From Meandrina meandrites (lineage: Eukaryota > Cnidaria > Anthozoa > Scleractinia > Meandrinidae): a DNA stretch of 64,000 bases. The notes under the pieces are model-generated. The model was not told where the DNA came from, ran no database searches, and saw nothing but the letters and a program-made list of their open reading frames with translations. Shown here piece after piece: positions 57,001-64,000 of the stretch (position 1 is its first letter; each line of letters begins with the position of its first letter). Location: assembly GCA_963693305.1 (NCBI GenBank), contig OY855913.1, positions 16,089,022-16,153,021 on the forward strand, in the 5' to 3' direction. Position numbers and translations under genes: made by a program.

Positions 57001-59848
57001 TCTTCTTTACCGAACTGAAACAGACGCCGCGAACTCGCAAATTTCTTGCGTGATACAATGGAGCTGAGAGATCATGTGACTTGTTTCGTGACGCGTTGAT
57101 AGACAAGTTATCCAGTATGACAAGACTTGTCAACGGCCAATTAACATAATTTACCCAGTTAAAACTTTTACGCTCAATAACTCCGCGCAGAATTAAAACT
57201 TTTTTGTGGAATTTTTTTTAAAAGAACGCTCTTGAAGAGCTTTATCACAACAGTACAAAATCTCAAACTTCGAAAATGGAACTTTTTTAACCGTGGCTGA
57301 TACCTTAACTAAAAAAATCGTATCTTTACGCTGTCGAAATATATCTTTTTCATATGTGAATATAACGACGAAAAGATAGTGAAAAAATTTTGGAGTTCTC
57401 ATCGGAAATCTTCAATAATGTTCGGATACCTTCGAGAGCCTTCGGACATCTTCGGTAGTCCCCGATGATCATCGTTAGTCTTCGGAAATCTTCTGAAATG
57501 ATCGGGAATCGTCGGAAAATGGCGGAAGACGTCTTGATATACTAAAAAAACAATGTTGGCTTTCGTCAAGCCGTTTTTGTTTCTTTCTGGATAAAATTAA
57601 CTGTTTCAGTGAATTTTTTACTGTTAGTGTTAAGATGTCTAAAATTTTACTGTTTCATGTTACAGAGCCTAAAAATTAAGTGTTTAGTGTTATCGATGTA
57701 CCCCCATTCAGACCCTCGAGAAAGTTTGGCCGTGAATAAAAAAAAACCTTACAGATTCAGAAAGGGAATTTGAAGCACGTTTAGACTGATTGTCCGCACA
57801 TTAAGTCGAACGACCGTGAAAAAAAAACACTTAAGGTGGCTCCATATTTATTCCGGGCGCACTTGTCCATGACAAACTTTGCGTTGTAACTTTTTAGGCT
57901 TTGACGCGATGGCGGTGAAACTTTGGGAAAATGTTCACCTATCATTCGGTAATAGTAATATGAAATTCGATTTAACTGGATAAAAATATTTTTGATATTA
58001 CTGGCAATTAATTGGACCCCACTTTTTACAAAAAATCGAGTCTAGAAAAAAATTTTGCTGTTAGATTATGGCTAAACTTCTAAAATCAGCTTATATTAAC
58101 TAAATACATATTACAGTCAAGTTTTAGAAAAATCGTCGGAACAGAATCGCTGAAATATTAAGGTCACCTAAATTCGACACTTAAATTCTATTGAAATGTT
58201 CTTTTCTTGGCGCCTGTTGTGAAAACAAGCTACGAACCCAAATTTCTGCAAGAAGCATCCCCAATGCTTGCTAAATCAATGTGCCTCGCCGATTTGCGAT
58301 CGTGACAACCGTTAAAAAGTATTTGCTTTCCCAGTAAACATTACAAAATGATCGAAAACCTTCTTAAACCAACAAAGTTACATTTGTCAAAAATTTTTCA
58401 AAATTACACCGCAGTTTTGTGTCAAACTCCTTCCAAACAAACTTCAGGATACTGCAATGTTTTTGCATCGATTTTTGCTGCTGTACGATGCTGTAAATTG
58501 GAGAATTTATGTTGGGATTTCAAGCGGCTCCGTGACTGTTCTCTGGCCAAGCGGACGAGCAGTTTTGTTTATGTAGTTCTGAATATGAAATGAGCACGTG
58601 CGTTATTTATTGCACGAATTTATTGCATTTACGCGTCTTTACGGAACGCGGAAATCCTCCGTAAAGAAGATGCAACAGTTAAAGATGTGTAAATTCATGA
58701 TGTCATGCTGTGGTAATACTGAACGAACCACCCGGCGAAGTAAAAATACCCTTGTTTCCTTTCGGTTACGAAAGAAAATTTGTTAAGCTGGGCATCGACT
58801 TAGGTGTAAGATGTGATTTGTACGTTGCTAAAACTTTATCGAAACAACCGTAAAATGTGCGTTCACTTCACAGTGACTTCACGGTGGTTACCCATCGTTT
58901 CATGAGTTGTTGTTCGGCTAGCAGGCTATCAATATTTGTTCTTATATACTTCATAAAGGTCAATTTCGGGTTGGTGCATGACAGTAACTTCTGTTATTCA
59001 CTTTGCTAAGCGAAATACAGGCCACAGAAAGATCCTCAGATAAGCTCCTAAACAGTTCAGTGAAAACTTCAATAAACAAACCGGTGGTGCTTCGCGTGAC
59101 TTGAGCAATAGATGTTCACAATATCTTTACTGATAAATATACTTACATCTAACCGAAACTTTGTGTTCATTAATATGTATGAGTAAAAGTTTAGCGGAAG
59201 ACAAATTCGTTAATTCTATGTCGCGACAGAAGTGTGAACTAAACTGTGACACTACACTGGGGGTTATTTTTCTGGATTCATGACGAATCCTGGATGTCTT
59301 GGTGCCGGATTCATTTTGCCGTGCGAATCCAAAAACGTCTTGGCTTGCTCTTTTGGGCGGCATTTTGTTCGTCATTGACCGAAAGAAACAAACTGTTTGA
59401 TAACTGTTCCCGAATTATTGTCCCTGGATTATCGATGTGTAAACGGTTGGGAATACAAATTAATGTAAACACCTACAAAACCAAGTACCCTAAATTCGAT
59501 GAACCCGGAAACATTTGCGAATCGGATATATATCTCCTAGTGTAAACATAGTGTGAACTATTTTCCTCGAATAATTTTCTCAACAACGAAATCTGACTGA
59601 ATTCCTGCAAGAATTTTTATCAAGTTCACAACACATGAGCTATATATTAAAGAAAAATTATTATTTATTTACTCACCTGGCAAAAGACTGTGAGCTGGCG
59701 CTTGAGGCAAAGCTGATCTCCAGTTTTCGCTTCTACTTCTCAGTCCTAGTGAGGTGTAGACATTTGTAAAGAGAACCGTGATGGCAGAAACCGTGAAGAA
59801 TACGAAGGCAAACTTCTTAAGATGCCTGCGTTGAAATCTGCATCGCAT
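48039..59848 (-). CDS. MGAT4-family (GT54) beta-1,4-N-acetylglucosaminyltransferase
   Basis: Three exons on the minus strand: 59848-59677, 52184-52008, 49207-48039, in phase, giving 505 aa. The first Met follows an in-frame TTG-started extension that I did not use. Residues 1-13 are basic, then one membrane helix (FAFVFFTVSAITVLFTNVY), so this is a Golgi type II enzyme. Exon 2 is a Ser/Thr/Asn-rich stem with two NST sites. Exon 3 carries the GT54 catalytic domain: LTIGIASISR, FLADLDEAP, RSKQNIDFAFLM, and the acidic LHLEDDV (Glu-Asp-Asp at about 243-245), the likely metal-nucleotide site. DWLIIHW and SLFQHVGSHSS follow, then a C-terminal domain matching the family's carbohydrate-binding-like end (from about 360). 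The enzyme should transfer GlcNAc from UDP-GlcNAc to the mannose core of N-glycans. It is closest to MGAT4C-like proteins; the exact paralogue is not decided. Confidence 0.92.
49264..49315 (+). repeat. (GGT)n/(GGGT)n tract ending in poly-G
   Basis: GGGTGGGTGGGTGG, a run of GGT triplets and then about 14 G bases, in intron 2 of the GT54 gene. It is G-quadruplex-prone on the plus strand. Confidence 0.85.
50009..50056. mobile_element. Micro-MITE, 48 bp, TAGCCTGCG Mutator family
   Basis: It begins TAGGCTGCGAATACAGCCGC and ends ATATTCGCAGGCTA, with almost nothing between. The exact 9-bp duplication GTTTTCAAA lies at 50000-50008 and 50057-50065. It is in intron 2 of the GT54 gene. Confidence 0.87.
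50153..50572. mobile_element. TIR element with CACACG ends, about 420 bp
   Basis: TATTCACACGGCAATTTCCT at the left is mirrored by GGAAATTCGCCTCGTGTGAT at the right. The interior is dense in TTGCAACTTGCAA/GCAAGTTGCAA words in both directions, giving many possible hairpins. Ends are approximate and the TSD is unresolved (possibly TAC). It is in GT54 intron 2. Confidence 0.65.
51438..51493. mobile_element. Micro-MITE, 56 bp, TAGCCTGCG ends
   Basis: TAGCCTGCGTTGCAG at the left and CTGCAACGCAGGCTA at the right are exact inverted copies around a 26-base core. An exact 9-bp duplication GAACGGTTG flanks it (51429-51437 and 51494-51502). It shares only the first nine bases with the GAATACAGCC members, so it is a related but distinct subfamily. 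Confidence 0.88.
53860..53892 (+). repeat. (ACTT)n microsatellite
   Basis: A run of ACTT units with one interruption (ACTC) in GT54 intron 1. Confidence 0.85.
54267..55440 (-). pseudogene. Decayed Penelope-like reverse transcriptase
   Basis: Read on the minus strand across several frames, the order matches Penelope-like elements. First IPAFHTLAKIHKP with GRPIISGCE (55404-55222), then ILVSMDVTSLYTNTPQEEGI (about 55130). Next come QTHGTAMGT and IAFANIFMAKIE (about 54900), RFIGDIFNFW (the RFIDDIF motif with Gly for Asp) and HPTIKFTDEVSENETTFLD. SCHPPGVKKGFFKGEALTLL follows, and then a frameshift into EKILSEGNYADRKTALTRKQ. At least two in-frame stops and one frameshift are visible, the GIY-YIG endonuclease part is absent and both ends are missing, so it is dead. 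Confidence 0.85.
55483..57304. mobile_element. TTAA-flanked element, 1822 bp
   Basis: The left end is TTAA then GGTATCAGCCAC; the right end is GTGGCTGATACC then TTAA (55479-55482 and 57305-57308). The TIRs are 12 exact bases. The left insertion point is about 40 bases from the Penelope-like fragment. No convincing transposase was seen: frames at 55779-56084 and 56320-56544 lack family motifs. Confidence 0.8.
57831..57860 (+). mobile_element. Single TTAA-type end (GGTGGCTCC)
   Basis: TTAA then GGTGGCTCCATATTTATT has the form of the other TTAA elements' left ends. No matching right end was found downstream in the window, so this may be a truncated or chance copy. Confidence 0.3.
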
Positions 59849-61496
59849 ATCTAGTATTCGTTTGGTGCTCTTGAACAAGTAAATAAAAATCTATTAGTAA
59901 ATAAAAAAGTGATTAGTAAAACACCTTACTACAAACATTGAAGTCTCGCTTAGGAACTTCACAACAATAAAACATTTACAGTCAAAACCGGTCAATCGTC
60001 TCTCACAGTTTGACGAGGTTGATATACGTATCAAGCCAGCATATAAATTTTCATGCACAATATCAGAGTTGGAGCAACCAATATACAAATGCCTTCAAGT
60101 TATGTAGGCATAGTTATAAAATACTAATATCGTGCGGCATAATCTGACTGTAACTTACAGTTATTTTAAAGCATTAAACATTGCAGCACTATCGCAGTAA
60201 GCAGTTTTTGATTACCAGCAGCGGATGGTGAAAAATCAATAAAAAATAATTGTTGCTAGTGCAGCTGTTTGCAGGGTAATACAGGCCTGGTGACCTTTAT
60301 TTTAACAGGTGAATTAAAGGTGGGAGGGGTGGGGGTATTTTGTCTCGCATAATGAGCCGTTTGCTACTAACGCAAGCACCCATGATCATAACATCACGGT
60401 GGAGAGAAAAAAATAGACTACAAGCAGTATTCAAGGAGCTTAAGGGACACCTGTGATGTGACACGATTGAAAAGAAAATGCGCAAGAAGAATCAGGTTAC
60501 CACAACAACAACAACAACAAAACACGAGCTGAACCACTGAATGTGTCCGCGACCGAAACCGAGAACAAGAGCTCATTTTTACTGTCTTTGTACATGTTGT
60601 AAGGATGGATAAGAATGACAGTCGAATTCCAGTTTTTATTTCTCCTTGATCTTGAGCTGTGCTGCCTCGATGTTTGCTTCGAACAAACCATTACAGTATG
60701 GACCCTTTGGCTCAGAGGCTCGCAAGCAAAATGACATTGGTCAATATCCTACCAACTTGACCTCAGGCTTGGCCAATAACCCATATACAATAAAATAAAA
60801 ACAAAACAAATTGTTCAAACTTCACTTACGGCTAAATTGTGGTTTAATTTTACCCTTTGTTCAATTTTTGTTTTCCTTTGCTCTAGTTTATTGTAATGAG
60901 TACAAAACGAGGGGAAATATGCAACCACAACTGCTATTTTCACAGCACAGCTTAATTTCTAACAGATCCTGAGCTCACAAGGATTGCAAGTCATTCTTAA
61001 TTAAAAGTTCAGTCTTTAGGAGTTGCAGCAGAGTTATAGTGAAATCGGAAGTAACGCAATTTTTTGGCGATTTTTTTGTCTCGGGGTCACTGGTGACCCC
61101 ATGCTTTCAGAGCGTGACCGGAATGAGTTTAAATTAAAGGAAACAATCTCGTGCGGTTCGCTAAAACATAAAACAACACAAATAACCACAGAACAAACCA
61201 ACAAATTATATTTTAATGCTTTTGGTATATTGAATATACACATGCATTTCAAAATATCTTTATCAAAAAACAGTACTTGATTAACTACACAGGTTTTAAA
61301 ATATATAGCATAGGAGGGTTCCTAACCAGGTGCAACTTTGCCTTGCAAAAATGGCCATCTCGGCGGTTTCCATACGTTAAGTTACGGGGATTCACGGGAT
61401 TCACAGTAAAAGTTCTCTCTTCCGAAAATCAAAATTGAAGCCGCTCGAAAAGTGGCCAAAATGTTTACCCATAGGCGTACGGGCAATTTTTTACCA

Positions 61497-61517
61497 GGGG
61501 GGGGGGGGGGGGGGGGG
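61497..61517 (+). repeat. Poly-G homopolymer
   Basis: About 21 G bases in a row; a possible assembly length error. Confidence 0.9.
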
Positions 61518-61791
61518 TGAACCATTTGCCCAAAAAATTCTCGCAAGTTGCCCAAATTTTTACGAAAAAGTCGAAAAGAAACGAGGGTCATATACGATGC
61601 TCTAACATAGGCCTACTTATGAAGTGAAAACATTCTTACAAATGAATCCATCATATGAGCTCATAAAACACGTTAAAAGAAATAGCTGTCTCGGCCATTT
61701 CGACGGCCAAAGATATCAATGATACGATCCATGTCATTGTTGACTACAGAGTTGGCATATGCCCTTTCAATGTTAATAAGTGCGATGAACA

Positions 61792-61986
61792 TTACTGACA
61801 CGTTGTTGCCTCATGGTGCTCATTAGTGCGCAGGTAAGTTTTCAATCTGCGCAACGCACTGAATGATCGTTCTGCCGAACACGATGTAGCAGGTATCACT
61901 GCAAGGATATGTACTACATTAATAACCAGAAACTCATCACGTGCTGGGCAACCACTGTCTCGTGTGAATTTAACTGTCTTTACCAC
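61792..61986 (-). pseudogene. hAT transposase dimerisation-domain fragment
   Basis: The minus-strand frame contains VHILAVIPATSCSAERSFSA then LRRLKTYLRT. SAERSFSALRRLKTYLR is the signature of the hAT C-terminal dimerisation region, shared with ZMYM- and THAP-derived relatives. Only this terminal piece is present; the catalytic part is missing from the window, so it is a relic. Confidence 0.8.
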
Positions 61987-62599
61987 GCCGAGTTCAGGTT
62001 AAAATAGAAAATAATCTATCTCTTCAAAAAACAAAAACATGGAAACTTCTTTTAAAACTGGCTTTGCCCAAATTTATTTTGCTGCCCAAAAAATCTGTTC
62101 ACCTTGTATTAGCTTGCAGAAGCTGAAATAAATGGAGACTGGCCGACTGATGGAAAGATTTTGTGGTAATTCAAGCGGATTAAAAAGTTGAACAACTTGT
62201 TTCGCCGCATCGGCAAGCGTAAGAAATCCGTAATTAGCTGCTGCTCGCAACACATCTAGCAGATTCAGTTCTCAGCCATACTAAAACAAGTTTTTGGAGA
62301 AAATTATGCGCGCATGCGCATTCGGTTTTTGTCTAGGCTTTCCCTGGCAGCTCCATCCTCGTCCCCAGAGCCCGCTTGCGCAGTAAAGAACGAAGACTAG
62401 CGGTACGAGAATGCCGTTCGCCCCGGATACGTCACCGAAACGAGTAGTGACGTCATATGATACCGCGAAGGCCTGGAAAAAGCCGTACAGGAACTAGGCA
62501 ACGCCTGTTACTGTTTTCGTTTTAGTTGCAGTAGATGGTTTGATTCGAACGAAAGTTTACGAAATGCTTCCTGAAGACCCCTGATCAAAACTCTCATTT

Positions 62600-62845
62600 G
62601 AATTTACGGACGCCATATTTGTAGTAGAAATTAAGAAATAAGAATAAGAAATATTGAAGATTTAATGAAGTTTTAAAATTAGAATTTGAAGTTAAAAAGT
62701 AGTAGATGGACACCAAAACAGTCCCCTAACAACCTGGGATGCTCTTGCGTTGGGGTCAACTGTCTGTTGGTGTTCCAAAAATAATTTTCTTTCTTCTATC
62801 TCTTTAAAAATCTTAAAATTTCACTCAAATTCAGGTTTAGCCCCG
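62600..62845 (-). repeat. Truncated copy of the 198-bp satellite / TTAA element
   Basis: On the minus strand this matches the element at 4486-5426: the complement of GATTTTGAGTGAAATTTTAAG, then the AGACAGTTGACCCC, AGCACCCCAGGTTGTCAG and GTGTCCAT words. The terminal part reads GGTTTAGCCCCGC then TTAA (62846-62849), a mutated TIR. Only about one satellite unit and one end remain. Confidence 0.75.
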
Positions 62846-62849
62846 CTTT

Positions 62850-64000
62850 AAACGCTCATTAATTTGTTGGATAACGCCGTGTCACGCAACAAAGAGATTG
62901 TTTCTCAATTAAACGCCGACTTCGTATAAACGCCGGGTAAAACGGTTGTTTTATAAGTAAACGCTGGGGGCGTTTATTCGAGCCCCAGCGTTTGTTCGAG
63001 GCCCCAGCGTTTATTTGCGTTCGAACCAACAAGTTAATTTTTCCCATATTAAATAGCACTACTGCGACATACTATAGTACGCTACGATATTCTGTAATCT
63101 TAAAGTAATAAACGTTCAAAAGGAAAAGTCCGGCTAAACATAATAAAATATAGCATGTTTGTGTTCGTGTTTTCATTAGGTCTCATTACTGATGAAGCAC
63201 AGACTCAGGGACAGTTTGCCGGAGCGGTACGAAGGGAAAACTCTTTCCGTGTTGACAAACTGCCCTAGGTCTCGAAGGATGGGTGATAATAAATTAATCT
63301 GAAAAATGACAGAAAATTTCCCTTCATTAATAAACGCCGGCTCCATAAGGCCAATTTTGAAATAAACGGCGGGGGCGTTTAGTTGAGAAAAATTTTTAGG
63401 GTTTAATTTTTCTGCTACTGAAAGGATAAACCACAGGCTGTGTTTGTTCACAGCAAGTCATAATTTTCAAACATCTTCAGTTACAATCTGTGATTTCTTT
63501 GTACTTCACGAAAATCATATAATACGAATCACGTCAGTGAATGCCAGCCGTGTAACTTTCCATCAGTCAAATTTGATGTTTAATTGTGTGTTCACTGCAT
63601 CTGACGTGCCCAAAGCGGCGGATGTGAATGAATTAATCGACTTTTAATCACAATTAAATTTTCACTCATTCTTGCGCTTGCGCGCGATAAATGAGTTAAA
63701 AAGTCTATTCTAACTCCAGAACTGATTGGAAATCTAAATTGACCAGAAGAAAAGAAAGGAAAATCGTTTGCTTGATCGCTCATTTAGTCAAAAGCTCTTT
63801 CACGTGGGAAGTTACTTTTAAAACCCGAAGTCAACAGCTCGCGGCCAGTTTTGTGTTTCCATGGAGTTTAGGAAACACTTTGCAGGAATGCGGACGTTAA
63901 TTACAATATTAAAAATAGAGTTGAAACCAGGCTAAGACATATTTAAAAAGTAAGAAACGTTCTCTGGTTTCTATACTTAACGCTCGAAGACGAAACAAGC
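62850..64000. repeat. AACGCCGG-rich repeat and unassigned tail
   Basis: From about 62852 to 63385 the words AAACGCCGGGTAAA, GGGGGCGTTTATTCGAG, CCCCAGCGTTT and AATAAACGCCGG recur in both orientations, suggesting an inverted-repeat element with unclear ends. Beyond 63400 I recognise nothing. Confidence 0.4.

Larger units (their letters stand above)
53991..57716. mobile_element. TIR element (AGGGTCTGAATGGGG ends), host of nested insertions
   Basis: The ends AGGGTCTGAATGGGG and CCCCATTCAGACCCT are exact inverted copies 3.7 kb apart. Flanks ATAGAAAG (53983-53990) and CGAGAAAG (57717-57724) match at 6 of 8 positions, compatible with an aged hAT-type duplication. The ends resemble those of 41527-41983. 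Near both ends the word TTTAGTGTTAT occurs in the same orientation. It contains a Penelope-type fragment and a TTAA element. Confidence 0.65.
59849..62600. other. Upstream of the GT54 gene: no gene recognised
   Basis: It contains a hAT transposase scrap and a poly-G run (61497-61517); otherwise unassigned AT-rich sequence. The part next to 59848 should hold the GT54 5' UTR and promoter, but no motif stands out. Confidence 0.45.

Noticed and set aside
59849..59878. In-frame upstream extension of GT54 exon 1
   Set aside because: It starts with TTG rather than ATG; the first ATG at 59848 already precedes the basic stretch and membrane helix.

Overview
The window looks like nuclear DNA of an animal, most likely a cnidarian and probably a reef coral. 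It is AT-rich and gene density is low. Animal genes are split by GT-AG introns of about 0.3 to 7.5 kb, and introns and spacers are packed with short terminal-inverted-repeat (TIR) elements and foldbacks. The species assignment is inference from gene content and repeat style; no species-diagnostic sequence is present.

Six protein-coding loci are supported. (1) Positions 1-810, minus strand: a carbohydrate sulfotransferase, cut by the window edge and carrying one frameshift. (2) 7041-14143, plus: a ten-exon papain-family cysteine protease (677 aa, full catalytic set) resembling the 'counting factor associated protein D' group, with a hydrophobic N-terminal anchor. (3) 17107-27693, plus: BSDC1, twelve exons, 502 aa. 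(4) 30719-32503, plus: OSER1, two exons, 214 aa. (5) 34304-41120, plus: TMEM65, seven exons, 202 aa. (6) 48039-59848, minus: an MGAT4/GT54 N-acetylglucosaminyltransferase, three exons, 505 aa. For loci 2-6 all splice phases agree and the joined lengths are whole codons, so these are complete models. Loci 2-5 run in one direction; the two Golgi-type enzymes at the edges are on the minus strand. I see no operon-like or pathway link among the six genes. They look like housekeeping neighbours.

The rest is mobile DNA, described here from TIRs and target-site duplications (TSDs) read by eye. It includes four Mutator-type elements with TAGCCTGCG ends and 9-bp TSDs (three only 48-64 bp long), and three TTAA-flanked elements, one a 1.6-kb near-perfect palindrome. 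Two elements have AGGGTC ends and 8-bp (or near 8-bp) TSDs, and one is Harbinger-like with TTA TSDs. Mariner-like elements, a decayed Penelope-type reverse transcriptase, a hAT transposase scrap and tRNA-like repeats are also present. Two clear nested stacks exist: a TTAA palindrome inside a mariner-like element (43.7-45.8 kb), and a TTAA element plus a Penelope fragment inside a TIR element in the first intron of the GT54 gene (54.0-57.7 kb).

I found no CRISPR array, prokaryotic operon, rRNA or convincing new gene system. The most unusual material is the set of micro-elements, foldbacks and nested insertions.
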